Below, piece after piece: positions 7,082-13,944 of a DNA stretch of 35,344 nucleotides. Origin of the DNA: Acidobacteriota bacterium. Lineage in GTDB: Bacteria; Acidobacteriota; Vicinamibacteria; Vicinamibacterales; UBA2999. The notes below the pieces were generated by a model, which worked only from the letters and a program-made list of their open reading frames with translations, ran no database searches and was not told where the DNA came from. The DNA is taken from NCBI GenBank assembly GCA_013140775.1, contig JABFSA010000073.1, positions 1 through 35,344 of the forward strand. The letters run 5' to 3'. Position numbers and translations under genes: made by a program. Position 1 is the first letter of the stretch. Every line of letters begins with the position of its first letter.

Positions 7082-7764
7082 GGTTCGCCTTCGCGGAGCA
7101 TGAAGCCCATGCCACGCACGGTATGAATCAGCTTGATGGCGGGTTCGACGTCAACCTTCCGGCGGAGACGCGCCACGTGCACGTCGATGACGTTGTCGAG
7201 CGGTGTGCTTCTGGACGTCTCTTTCCACACGTCCCGGGCGAGGCTCTCGCGTGACACGACCTGTCCCTGGTGGCGAAGGAGATAAGCCAGCAGCTCGAAT
7301 TCCCGGACCGTCAATTCCACGGGACGACCACCACGCGTCACTTCGCGCGTGATCAGGTGCATTTCGAGATCGCCGACAACGAGCCGCGGCGTTTCGGCGC
7401 CGGAGCGCCCTCGGCGCACGAGTGCGCGAATCCGTGCAAGCAGCTCGGCAAACGCGAACGGCTTGATGAGGTAGTCGTCGGCGCCGGCGTCGAGACCAAT
7501 GACGCGGTCTTCCAACGTGTCGCGAGCCGTGACGACCAGAACCGGCGTTTTCACTCCGCGCTCGCGCATCGCGGCGAGGATCGCCAGGCCATCTCGGCCG
7601 GGCAGGGTCAGATCCAGGAGCACGGCGTCGAACGACTCGGTCGTAATGCGAAAGAACGCACCCTCACCCGTCCGTTCGACAACCACGTCATACCGCTCCC
7701 CTTTGAGCCCCTCCGACAGGGCGGCGGCCACCTTCTGCTCGTCCTCGACTACCAGAATTCGCAC
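7078..7764 (-). CDS. OmpR/PhoB-family response regulator
   Basis: 228 residues from a GTG start (7762-7764); no strong Shine-Dalgarno is visible. The receiver domain has the acidic pocket ED (8-9), phosphoacceptor D51 (LLDLTLPG), T79 and K101 (LIKPFA). The C-terminal winged helix includes LTVREFELLAYLL and the recognition region DVHVARLRRKV. Length and layout match CusR/PhoP-type regulators. The gene is coupled to the kinase gene and divergent from the ACT-domain gene, from which it is separated by 99 bases holding a tandem 9-base repeat. The target operon is unknown. Confidence 0.95.
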   Translation of the reverse strand: MRILVVEDEQKVAAALSEGLKGERYDVVVERTGEGAFFRITTESFDAVLLDLTLPGRDGLAILAAMRERGVKTPVLVVTARDTLEDRVIGLDAGADDYLIKPFAFAELLARIRALVRRGRSGAETPRLVVGDLEMHLITREVTRGGRPVELTVREFELLAYLLRHQGQVVSRESLARDVWKETSRSTPLDNVIDVHVARLRRKVDVEPAIKLIHTVRGMGFMLREGEP

Positions 7765-7794
7765 GATTGCAGGCAGCTTACGACAATTTGGAAC

Positions 7795-7839
7795 GTTCGG
7801 ATCCTTCGGGGGGTTCGGGTCGTTCGGATCGTTCGCGTG
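7795..7839. repeat. Tandem 9-base repeat, five units of GTTCGGATC type
   Basis: Units read gttcggatc, cttcggggg, gttcgggtc, gttcggatc, gttcgcgtg with a strict 9-base period, in the gap between the divergent response regulator and ACT-domain genes. The same unit occurs at 2465-2486. A TACATT at 7841-7846 just after the array could be a -10 box for the ACT gene, but no good -35 is seen. Confidence 0.75.
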
Positions 7840-7863
7840 CTACATTCAGACGGCTCCGACGCT

Positions 7864-8514
7864 ATGACCACCCACGCCGTACTTGCCACCGTTGCCGACC
7901 GTTCAGGGATGTTGTACGGCCTGACGAAAGTGCTGGCCGACCATCGCGCCAACATCACCCATGTGGACATCCATAACGAGCCCAGTTCGAGGATCTACTT
8001 CGAGCTTGAGCTGGATGATGTGCCGCTGGCAGCGGTGTTGGGCGACCTGCAGAAAGTACAAGGGGTCATCTCGGTTACCGAAACGCCCTCCTTCGCGGGC
8101 ATCTACGGCAAACGCATCATCGTGATGGGAGGTGGCGCGCAGGTAGGCCTGGTGGCTATGGGGGCCATTTCGGAGGCCGATCGCCACAACATCCGCGGAG
8201 AACGCATCTCGGTTGACACCATCCCCCTGGTCGGCGAACAGGCCCTGGCGGCCGCGGTACGGTCGGTCGGACGGCTGCCTCGTGCCCGCATCCTGGTGCT
8301 GGCTGGCTCCATCATGGGTGGCGAAATTGCGGATGCCATCGACGAAGTGCAGAAATCCGGACTATATGTCATCTCTCTGAACATGGCCGGGAGCGTGCCG
8401 GACGCAGCGGACCTCGTGGTTACGGACCCTGTGCAGGCCGGCGTGATGGCGGTGATGGCTGTCGCCGACACCGCGAGTTTCGACCTGATGCGACAGCTGA
8501 AGAAGCGATATTGA
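7864..8514 (+). CDS. ACT domain protein with DUF5612-like C-terminal domain
   Basis: 216 residues starting at ATG 7864; no clear Shine-Dalgarno. Residues about 3-75 form an ACT-type regulatory domain (HAVLATVADRSGMLYGLTKV ... NITHVDIHNE ... YFELELDD), usual for binding amino acids or other small ligands. The rest (GKRIIVMGGGAQVGLVAMGA, then a segment with GSIMGGEIADAIDEV and LNMAGSVPDAADLVV) looks like an alpha/beta domain known mainly from uncharacterised archaeal and bacterial proteins. The glycine-rich GGGAQVG suggests nucleotide or phosphate contact, but no enzyme activity is known to me. It stands alone, divergent from the two-component pair. Domain call good; role unknown. Confidence 0.75.
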   Translation: MTTHAVLATVADRSGMLYGLTKVLADHRANITHVDIHNEPSSRIYFELELDDVPLAAVLGDLQKVQGVISVTETPSFAGIYGKRIIVMGGGAQVGLVAMGAISEADRHNIRGERISVDTIPLVGEQALAAAVRSVGRLPRARILVLAGSIMGGEIADAIDEVQKSGLYVISLNMAGSVPDAADLVVTDPVQAGVMAVMAVADTASFDLMRQLKKRY

Positions 8515-8560
8515 TCCGCGTTTCTCAGACGAAAGTGTGCCGGAAGGCCAACAATACCGC

Positions 8561-8598
8561 GTCTGCCCGGCGGCAGACCTGCACAGCGTGACGCTGTG
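8561..8598. other. Two adjacent perfect stem-loops in a 212-base intergenic region
   Basis: The first hairpin is gtctgcc-cggc-ggcagac (8561-8578) and the second cacagcg-tga-cgctgtg (8582-8598), each a 7-base-pair perfect stem, 3 bases apart. They follow the ACT gene by about 46 bases. No T-run follows, so a classic intrinsic terminator is not shown; they may stabilise the mRNA end or act as a protein-bound palindrome. The remaining sequence up to 8726 shows no gene or RNA that I recognise. Confidence 0.6.
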
Positions 8599-8726
8599 AC
8601 AGCGAGCCGAAACTGGCAAAGTGAGGACGGAGTCTAAAGCGCCAGAGCGAATCATGGGCCGCGGACGCCGGGGTCACGCATGGCACGAGTTCTGAATAGA
8701 TACTGGCAGCGCCGAGGGGCTTACCA

Positions 8727-9128
8727 ATGACTGATACGAAGCGATTCGATGACGCGGCTGAATCCAGCGAAGTCACGACACCTGTGCAGAAGGTGGTGGT
8801 CGTGGACGGCGGCATCGAAATGCTCGGCGGTCTGGAAGCCATGCTGCACGCGCAGCGCTATCAGATGGTGTTCGCGCAATCGAACGACCTGGCCTACTCG
8901 CAGATCAAGAAGGCACAGCCGAACCTCGTGGTTCTCTGCGGCGGCATTGAGCAGGTCGAAGCGTCCCAGCTGCTCACGATGTTGAAGCTCGATCCGGACA
9001 CCCGCGGCATCCCGCTCCTCACCTACATGCCAGACCAGAAGGAGCGCGAGTTGGAAGCCGAACTGCTGCGACTCGAGGCAGAAGAGGACGTGCTGATGCT
9101 CAGTCACCCCGCACGACGGATGAACTAG
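8727..9128 (+). CDS. Degenerate receiver-like protein
   Basis: 133 residues with GAGGGG 7 bases before the ATG. After about 20 residues the pattern follows a response regulator receiver: beta1 KVVVVDGG, alpha1 GLEAMLHAQRYQMVFAQ, beta3 NLVVLCGG, alpha3 EASQLLTMLKLDPDTRGIPL, beta4 LLTYM. The acidic pair after beta1 is missing and the phosphoacceptor position in beta3 is not Asp (VVLCGG). It is therefore probably a pseudo-receiver acting by protein contact. It overlaps the PilZ gene by one base, so the two are co-translated and likely work together. A short family of unknown function remains possible. Confidence 0.7.
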   Translation: MTDTKRFDDAAESSEVTTPVQKVVVVDGGIEMLGGLEAMLHAQRYQMVFAQSNDLAYSQIKKAQPNLVVLCGGIEQVEASQLLTMLKLDPDTRGIPLLTYMPDQKERELEAELLRLEAEEDVLMLSHPARRMN

Positions 9129-9547
9129 TGGCGGCCAAGAAGGTTCCGCCCTTCGGCGCCAAGCGATCCTCTGAACGGGTTCCTATTCACGGCACCGTGC
9201 ATGGCGACATCATGGTGTTCGAGCCCCTGCTCGTCCGCGAAGTGAGCACGAGTGGCGCGTCAATTGAGACGTCGTTCCCGATGCACATCAATTCGCTGCA
9301 CGACGTCCGGCTGACGCTCGGCGATATCTCGGTCATCCTGAAGGGACGGGTCGCCCATTCGCATGTGAGCGAGGTCAAGCAGGACGTGGTGACCTACCGC
9401 ACAGGGATCGAGTTCGTCGAGCCCTCACCAGCCGTGCTGGGGGTGCTGACATCGTTCCTCGACGAGCTGAAAGCGAATCGCTCGGCGTCGCGGCCAACCG
9501 ACGAGATCAGAATGCGCGTCGGCCGCCTCTCGTCAGAGATCCACTGA
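9128..9547 (+). CDS. PilZ domain protein (probable c-di-GMP receptor)
   Basis: 139 residues from GTG 9128, overlapping the stop of the pseudo-receiver gene (TAGTG). The PilZ signature is visible: RSSER (RxxxR) near residues 13-17 and, about 20 residues later, VREVSTSGASIET, a match to the (D/N)xSxxG element. Both contact c-di-GMP in known PilZ domains. The beta-barrel continues to about residue 115 (TGIEFVEPS), then a charged tail. No membrane segment. It probably relays c-di-GMP levels to a partner, perhaps the pseudo-receiver encoded just before. The gene converges on the NUDIX gene across a repeat palindrome. Confidence 0.85.
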   Translation: MAAKKVPPFGAKRSSERVPIHGTVHGDIMVFEPLLVREVSTSGASIETSFPMHINSLHDVRLTLGDISVILKGRVAHSHVSEVKQDVVTYRTGIEFVEPSPAVLGVLTSFLDELKANRSASRPTDEIRMRVGRLSSEIH

Positions 9548-9550
9548 CAC

Positions 9551-9580
9551 CGTTCGGGCGCGGCTTCAGCCGCGCTCCGG
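9551..9580. repeat. REP-like palindrome between convergent genes
   Basis: gcgcggc-ttca-gccgcgc (9558-9575) is a perfect 7-base-pair stem with the GGCTTCAGCC core of the family at 165-216. It fills most of the 35-base gap between the convergent PilZ and NUDIX genes and could act as a bidirectional terminator, though without a T-run. Confidence 0.75.
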
Positions 9581-9582
9581 AC

Positions 9583-10035
9583 CTATCTGCGCGACCCCAG
9601 CTGCTGATTGAGAGCGAGCGCCTTGGTGATGACCGCCTCGGCGTTCTCCGTCAGGTTGTACTCAGCAAAGGACTCGGGACCTGCGAGCACGGCCTCCTCG
9701 ACATCCGAACTGGCCTGAAGCAACCCGCGGACAGGCCAGCAGAGGTAGTCCACAAGCACGAAGTGATACTGGACGCGCTGCGCCTCGTCCGTGGTGATGC
9801 GGTCAAAAACCTCGAGTAGTGGACCCACCTCGACATCGAGGCCAGTCTCCTCACGCATCTCTCGAATAACAGCGGCTTTGAGCGTCTCGCCGACTTCGAG
9901 TGTGCCGCCTGGCAGACTCCATCTCCCGGCCAGCGGCTCATAGCGGCGCTTCACCAGCACCACCTTGCCGTCGTCTACGATGACCGCGCCGACTCCAACG
10001 ATCGGCCGCGCGGGGTACTGCCGCGTTTCATTCAC
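9583..10035 (-). CDS. NUDIX hydrolase
   Basis: 150 residues from GTG 10033-10035, overlapping the YjbQ stop by 4 bases (GTGA). The NUDIX box matches GX5EX7REUXEEXGU fully: GTLEVGE, then [11 protein letters not shown], in a typical context ([15 protein letters not shown] upstream). These enzymes hydrolyse nucleoside diphosphates linked to another group, using Mg2+ held by the box glutamates. [14 protein letters not shown] resembles ADP-ribose pyrophosphatase or MutT-type housecleaning enzymes; the substrate cannot be told. Last gene of the minus-strand series from deoA, ending at a repeat palindrome. Confidence 0.93.
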   Translation of the reverse strand: MNETRQYPARPIVGVGAVIVDDGKVVLVKRRYEPLAGRWSLPGGTLEVGETLKAAVIREMREETGLDVEVGPLLEVFDRITTDEAQRVQYHFVLVDYLCWPVRGLLQASSDVEEAVLAGPESFAEYNLTENAEAVITKALALNQQLGSRR

Positions 10036-10445
10036 GCCCCCATCACCTTGACGACGACGCGCTTGCGTCGCTGACCATCGAACTCGGCATAGAACACCTG
10101 CTCCCACGGGCCGAGGTCGAGCTTTCCCTTGGTGATTGGCAGCATCACCTGATGGCCCATCAGCGTGCGCTTCAAATGCGCGTCGGCGTTGTCCTCGCCT
10201 GTCTGATGATGACGATAGTTCTTTCCCGAGGGAGCCAGTTGCTCGAGCCACACCTGGAAGTCGTGGATCAACCCGTTCTCCCAGTCGTTCACGTAGACGG
10301 CTGATGTGATGTGCATCGCGGAGACGAGTACCATGCCTTCCTCGACGCCGCTTTTCTGCACGATCCCCGCAACCTCATCCGTGATGCGGATGAACTCCTG
10401 ACGGGCCTTCGTTTCAAACCACAGATAGTCCGTGTGTGTTTTCAT
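10032..10445 (-). CDS. YjbQ/UPF0047 family protein
   Basis: 137 residues from ATG 10443-10445; a GTG three codons earlier (10452-10454) would overlap the tsaD stop as GTGA and is an equally possible start. The family pattern is clear: [18 protein letters not shown] at the N-terminus, [15 protein letters not shown], and [15 protein letters not shown], holding conserved His/Asp/Asn residues of the active-site cleft. Members have weak thiamine-phosphate synthase activity reported in vitro ('secondary thiamine-phosphate synthase'), but the physiological role is unsettled. The gene sits between tsaD and the NUDIX gene with 4-base overlaps, so the three are co-translated. Confidence 0.92.
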   Translation of the reverse strand: MKTHTDYLWFETKARQEFIRITDEVAGIVQKSGVEEGMVLVSAMHITSAVYVNDWENGLIHDFQVWLEQLAPSGKNYRHHQTGEDNADAHLKRTLMGHQVMLPITKGKLDLGPWEQVFYAEFDGQRRKRVVVKVMGA

Positions 10446-10450
10446 GACGT

Positions 10451-11515
10451 TCACAGGGTCAGCGCCGGGTCAGCCTCCACGTCCAGCTCGCCGACAACTC
10501 CGGCGCGATAGCGTCGCAGGCCAGCGGCAGCAATCATGGCCGCGTTGTCGGTAGACAGCGACAGGCGCGGAATAAAGACAGGCAGTCCGCTGCTGGCTCC
10601 GCGAATAACCGCCAGTTCCCTCAGCCGGCTGTTCGCCGACACGCCACCCGCGATGCCGACGCTGCGCGCACTGTAGAACCGGGCGGCATCGAACAAGCGG
10701 TCGAGCAGCGTTTCGGCGACGACGCGCTGAAAGCTGGCGGCCACATCAGAGATGTGCTGTCGCGGCAGCGGATCGTCAGGGCCAAGTCCACGTTCTTCGC
10801 GGCGAGCGGCCACATACCGGAGGACGGACGTCTTGAGACCACTGAAGCTGAAATCTCGATGTCCTGGCAGGTGTGGCGCGTTGCGATCGGCATGCGTGAG
10901 CTTCGTTTTAGGCAGGGACACGGCTCGATCGTCGCCATGCTGCGACACCAGATCGATCGCCGGCCCACCTGGATAGCCCAGCCCGAGAAGCTTGGCAACC
11001 TTGTCGAACGCCTCCCCCGCCGCATCGTCTCGCGTTCTTCCAAGGATCTCGTATTTACCGATCGCCTCGATCCGGTAGAGGCTCGTATGGCCGCCCGACA
11101 CGACGAGCACGATCGCGGGGAGCGGCATCTCCCCACCGTCGAGCACGAGTGACTCGATATGGCCCGCCAGATGGTGGACCGGCACCAGCGGCACCGAGCG
11201 CGCCCAGGCCAGCGCTTTGGCAAACGACAACCCGACGAGGAGCGACCCCATGAGGCCAGGGCCCTGCGTGACGGCGATGGCGTCGAATGACTCGACACCG
11301 GCGTCGGCCAGCGCGCGATCGACCACACCGCAGATGTCGCGCACGTGCTGCCGGGCCGACAGTTCGGGCACCACACCGCCCCACTTTCGATGCACATCGA
11401 TCTGCGAGGCGACCACATTGGATCGCACGCGCCAGGGCCGCTGCGGATCGCCGGTTTCTTCGACGACGGCAGCAGCCGTTTCGTCACAGGAGGTTTCAAT
11501 ACCCAGGACGAGCAT
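10451..11515 (-). CDS. tsaD: tRNA N6-adenosine threonylcarbamoyltransferase TsaD
   Basis: 354 residues, normal for the family. TsaD moves the threonylcarbamoyl group from TC-AMP to A37 of ANN-decoding tRNAs, with TsaB and TsaE. Visible are the ASKHA start [17 protein letters not shown], the metal-binding HLAGH (H115, H119), [42 protein letters not shown] and the C-terminal [12 protein letters not shown] and STDNAAMIA. No tsaB or tsaE is nearby. ATG start; the Shine-Dalgarno is weak. The gene lies 27 bases after mtnA. Confidence 0.98.
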   Translation of the reverse strand: MLVLGIETSCDETAAAVVEETGDPQRPWRVRSNVVASQIDVHRKWGGVVPELSARQHVRDICGVVDRALADAGVESFDAIAVTQGPGLMGSLLVGLSFAKALAWARSVPLVPVHHLAGHIESLVLDGGEMPLPAIVLVVSGGHTSLYRIEAIGKYEILGRTRDDAAGEAFDKVAKLLGLGYPGGPAIDLVSQHGDDRAVSLPKTKLTHADRNAPHLPGHRDFSFSGLKTSVLRYVAARREERGLGPDDPLPRQHISDVAASFQRVVAETLLDRLFDAARFYSARSVGIAGGVSANSRLRELAVIRGASSGLPVFIPRLSLSTDNAAMIAAAGLRRYRAGVVGELDVEADPALTL

Positions 11516-11542
11516 GCAGCGTGAATCTGGAACCAGCGGTGC

Positions 11543-12601
11543 TTACGCGCGGCCTGGAGGCGTTCGACACAGTTCGGCCAGAGACGCTTCGTACGAAGGC
11601 CGTGCAATGCCGCGTTCGGTGATGATCGCGGTCACGAACCTGGCCGGCGTCACGTCGAAGGCCGGATTGCGAATCCGCGCGCCCTCGGGCGTCACCCGAA
11701 CGGACCCGACGTGCGTCACCTCGCGATCGCTGCGTTCCTCGATCGGAATATGGCTGCCGTCAGGCGTGTTCAGATCAACGGTTGAGATTGGAGCGGCGAC
11801 ATAAAACGGAATGCCGTGCTCCTTGGCTAGCACGGCCACACCGTAAGTGCCGATCTTGTTGGCGACATCACCGTTGGCTGCGATGCGATCGGCGCCCACC
11901 ACCACAAGATCGAGACCGCCCTGCTGCATCATCGACGCGGTCATGTTGTCGGTAATGACCGTGGTATCGATGCCGTCCTTTACCAGTTCCCAGGCGGTGA
12001 GTCGCGCCCCCTGGAGGAACGGTCGCGTTTCGTCAGCGAGGACGGCGATAGTCTTTCCTTGCTCCACTGCCGCACGAATGACGCCAAGCGCCGTTCCATA
12101 GCCTGCCGTGGCGAGTGCACCAGCGTTGCAGTGCGTCAGAATCCGCGCGGTCTGCGGCACGAGAGAGGCGCCATACGCGCCCATGGCGCGGCAGCTGGCC
12201 ACGTCTTCGTCGTGAATCTTCAGTGCCTCCTCGTCGAGCCGCTGGCGGATCTCATCAACCGAGGCCCCGGATTGGGCGGCAGCGGCAAACGCCTTCTTCA
12301 TGCAGTCGATGGCCCAGAACAGGTTCACGGCTGTCGGCCGCGTCGCCGCCATCTGATCGCAGATCTTCTGGAACTCGGTCGCGAACTGCTTGGTCCCGGT
12401 AGCCTTGCTCTTCCGCATCCCGAGCGCGATGCCCATCGCCGCGGCCACACCGATCGCCGGCGCCCCTCGAATCACCATCGTCTTGATCGCCTTGGCGACT
12501 TCCGACGCGGTCTTGCACGTGACGTACACCTCGGACACCGGCAACTTCCGCTGGTCGATCATGACCACGGAGTCGCCCTTCCATTCAATCGTGGGCAGCA
12601 T
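11543..12601 (-). CDS. mtnA: Methylthioribose-1-phosphate isomerase MtnA (or ribose-1,5-bisphosphate isomerase relative)
   Basis: 352 residues from ATG 12599-12601. An in-frame extension further upstream would be read from a repeat palindrome and is rejected. The fold is the eIF2B-like isomerase family: [17 protein letters not shown], catalytic cysteine C158 ([18 protein letters not shown]) and D238 ([20 protein letters not shown]), the positions used by B. subtilis MtnA. It would convert 5-methylthioribose-1-phosphate to methylthioribulose-1-phosphate in methionine salvage. It follows nucleoside phosphorylase genes, so a role on ribose phosphates released from nucleosides, as in archaeal ribose-1,5-bisphosphate isomerases, is an alternative. 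No Shine-Dalgarno; a TACAAT box ends 9 bases before the ATG. Confidence 0.9.
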   Translation of the reverse strand: MLPTIEWKGDSVVMIDQRKLPVSEVYVTCKTASEVAKAIKTMVIRGAPAIGVAAAMGIALGMRKSKATGTKQFATEFQKICDQMAATRPTAVNLFWAIDCMKKAFAAAAQSGASVDEIRQRLDEEALKIHDEDVASCRAMGAYGASLVPQTARILTHCNAGALATAGYGTALGVIRAAVEQGKTIAVLADETRPFLQGARLTAWELVKDGIDTTVITDNMTASMMQQGGLDLVVVGADRIAANGDVANKIGTYGVAVLAKEHGIPFYVAAPISTVDLNTPDGSHIPIEERSDREVTHVGSVRVTPEGARIRNPAFDVTPARFVTAIITERGIARPSYEASLAELCRTPPGRA

Positions 12602-12616
12602 GTGTGTGCGATTGTA
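12602..12616 (-). promoter_or_regulatory. Putative -10 box (TACAAT) close to the mtnA start
   Basis: TACAAT on the minus strand (complement of 12611-12616) leaves only 9 bases before the ATG and no Shine-Dalgarno. Transcription starting about 7 bases after the box would give a leader of 2-3 bases, in effect a leaderless mRNA. No convincing -35; the upstream 20 bases lie in a hairpin. Confidence 0.45.
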
Positions 12617-12621
12617 GCCCG

Positions 12622-12651
12622 GGACTCTTATGAGTCCGGCTATAGCCGGAC
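12622..12651. repeat. Two overlapping palindromes, the second REP-like
   Basis: ggactc-ttat-gagtcc (12622-12637) and gtccggc-tata-gccggac (12634-12651) are perfect stems sharing four bases, so only one can fold at a time. The second has the same layout as the GGCTTCAGCC family with a TATA loop. Located between cdd and mtnA. Confidence 0.75.
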
Positions 12652-12664
12652 CTCCACAGGCTCC

Positions 12665-12736
12665 AACCACGAAGTCACGAGGGATCGAAGTACAGGCACC
12701 TCATGATCTTCGTGGCTCTTCGTGCCTTCGTGGTTA
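12665..12736. repeat. Inverted repeat of the CCACGAAG family
   Basis: The left arm aaccacgaagtcacgag (12665-12681) pairs with cttcgtgccttcgtggtta (12718-12736); a further ttcgtgg lies inside. It is the second copy of the element at 5619-5677. Its right arm supplies the TAA stop of cdd (12734-12736), so the last codons of cdd abut the repeat. Confidence 0.8.
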
Positions 12737-13123
12737 GAGGAGGCTCTTGTCGAAAGGGAGCGGAAAGAGATTACTGAGCGTGTGCCGTCCGGTTTCACGA
12801 TGCAGGTTTGCCAGGATCACTTCGAGATCGCCGCCGAACTCCCAGAGAATCTGCCGGCACGCACCACACGGAGGCGTCGGCGCCTCGGTGTCGGCGACGA
12901 CGACGATCCGGCGAAATGTGCGATGACCTTCGGAGAGGGCCTTGAACATCGCGACGCGCTCGGCGCAGACCGTGAGTCCGTACGTGGCGTTCTCGATGTT
13001 GCATCCGGTGATGACGGTGCCATCGTTCGCCTCGAGCGCGGCCCCGACCTTGAACGAGGAGAAGTCGGCGTGCGCACACTCCCGTGCGCGCCGGGCCGCC
13101 GCGATGAGATCAGAGTCGCCCAA
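12734..13123 (-). CDS. cdd: Cytidine deaminase
   Basis: 129 residues, the length of small tetrameric cytidine deaminases. It deaminates cytidine and deoxycytidine to uridine forms. The zinc site is complete: C53 and catalytic E55 in TVCAERVAMFKA, C86 and C89 in PPCGACRQ. The substrate pocket is marked by FKVGAAL and GCNIENATYGL. The start is TTG (13121-13123) with GAGGG 5 bases upstream, inside the end of the phosphorylase gene (14-base overlap), giving MGDSDLIAAARRARE. With deoA and the purine phosphorylase it forms a nucleoside salvage operon. The C-terminus ends at the inverted repeat. Confidence 0.95.
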   Translation of the reverse strand: MGDSDLIAAARRARECAHADFSSFKVGAALEANDGTVITGCNIENATYGLTVCAERVAMFKALSEGHRTFRRIVVVADTEAPTPPCGACRQILWEFGGDLEVILANLHRETGRHTLSNLFPLPFDKSLL

Positions 13124-13934
13124 TGATGCCCTCGAGCAGCGCCATGAACGCGCCTCTCACCCGATGCGTGGTTTCCAGCACTTCGGCGTGGTTCAGAGGT
13201 TCCGGAAGGATACCGGCGGCCATGTTCGAAATGCAGGAAATTCCGAGGACCTCGAGGCCCATGTGTCGTGCGGCAATGGCTTCGGGGGCGGTGGACATGC
13301 CGACCGCGTCGGCGCCAATCGTGCGCAGGTAGCGGATCTCCGCGGGTGTCTCGTAGCTGGGACCGAGGAGCGCCGCGTAAATCCCGTGCGAAACGGGAAC
13401 ACCTGCAGCCGCAGCGGCTTCGTCGGCGATACCGCGGAGGCGCCTGGAATACACCTCGGTCATGTCTGGAAACCGCGCGCCGAGACGCTCGTCGTTCGGT
13501 CCAACGAGAGGGTTTGTTCCCTGCAGGTTGATGTGGTCGTCGATGACCATCAGCGCGCCGCTCGAGAAGCCGGTGTTCACGCCTCCCGCGGCATTGGTGA
13601 GGATCAAGTGCTTCACGCCGAGTCGGCCCATCACGCGGGTGGCAAATACCACGTCACTCGGGTCACGCCCCTCATACAGATGAACACGACCGGCAAGCGC
13701 GGCAATGCGCCTGCCTGCCACGTCGCCAATCACCAGGCGTCCCGAGTGTCCGATGACCTTCGACTCGGGCCAGTGCGGAAGATCGCCGTAGGGAATCGCA
13801 ACAGCAGAGGTGAGCTTTCCGGCAAAGTCGCCGAGTCCGGACCCGAGCACAACGGCTGTGTGAACCGCGCCACCGGCCCGCTGCCGCACTGCCTCGGCCG
13901 CGGCCTCGAGTCGCTCGAACCCTCCCATGCTCAT
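13110..13934 (-). CDS. punA: Purine nucleoside phosphorylase (trimeric, PNP/MTAP type)
   Basis: 274 residues. It cleaves purine nucleosides with phosphate to give the base and (deoxy)ribose-1-phosphate. Motifs visible: phosphate loop VVLGSGLGDFAGK, GHSGRLVIG, GRVHLYEG, LTNAAGGVN, LGPSYETPAEIR, VGMSTAPEAIAARH and SCISNMAAG. The ending corresponds to guanosine/inosine-type enzymes rather than hexameric DeoD. ATG with GAAGGG at 6 bases, 10 bases after deoA. Since mtnA lies downstream, action on methylthioadenosine is conceivable, but the STAPE...H pattern fits a general purine phosphorylase better. Confidence 0.95.
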   Translation of the reverse strand: MSMGGFERLEAAAEAVRQRAGGAVHTAVVLGSGLGDFAGKLTSAVAIPYGDLPHWPESKVIGHSGRLVIGDVAGRRIAALAGRVHLYEGRDPSDVVFATRVMGRLGVKHLILTNAAGGVNTGFSSGALMVIDDHINLQGTNPLVGPNDERLGARFPDMTEVYSRRLRGIADEAAAAAGVPVSHGIYAALLGPSYETPAEIRYLRTIGADAVGMSTAPEAIAARHMGLEVLGISCISNMAAGILPEPLNHAEVLETTHRVRGAFMALLEGIIGRL

Positions 13935-13944
13935 ACGACACCCT

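Noticed and set aside
5684..7764. Copper/silver resistance system (CusRS)
   Set aside because: The kinase and regulator have a CusRS-like layout, but no metal-binding motif or efflux genes are nearby, so the specific name is not supported.
7795..7839. Possible CRISPR-like array
   Set aside because: Units are only 9 bases and directly adjacent, with no spacers and no cas genes.
8561..8598. Possible tRNA or small structured RNA gene
   Set aside because: Only two short hairpins; no cloverleaf, anticodon arm or CCA end can be drawn.
12602..12670. N-terminal extension of MtnA
   Set aside because: The 23 extra codons are read from a repeat palindrome and lack a ribosome site; family alignment favours the start at MLPTIEW.
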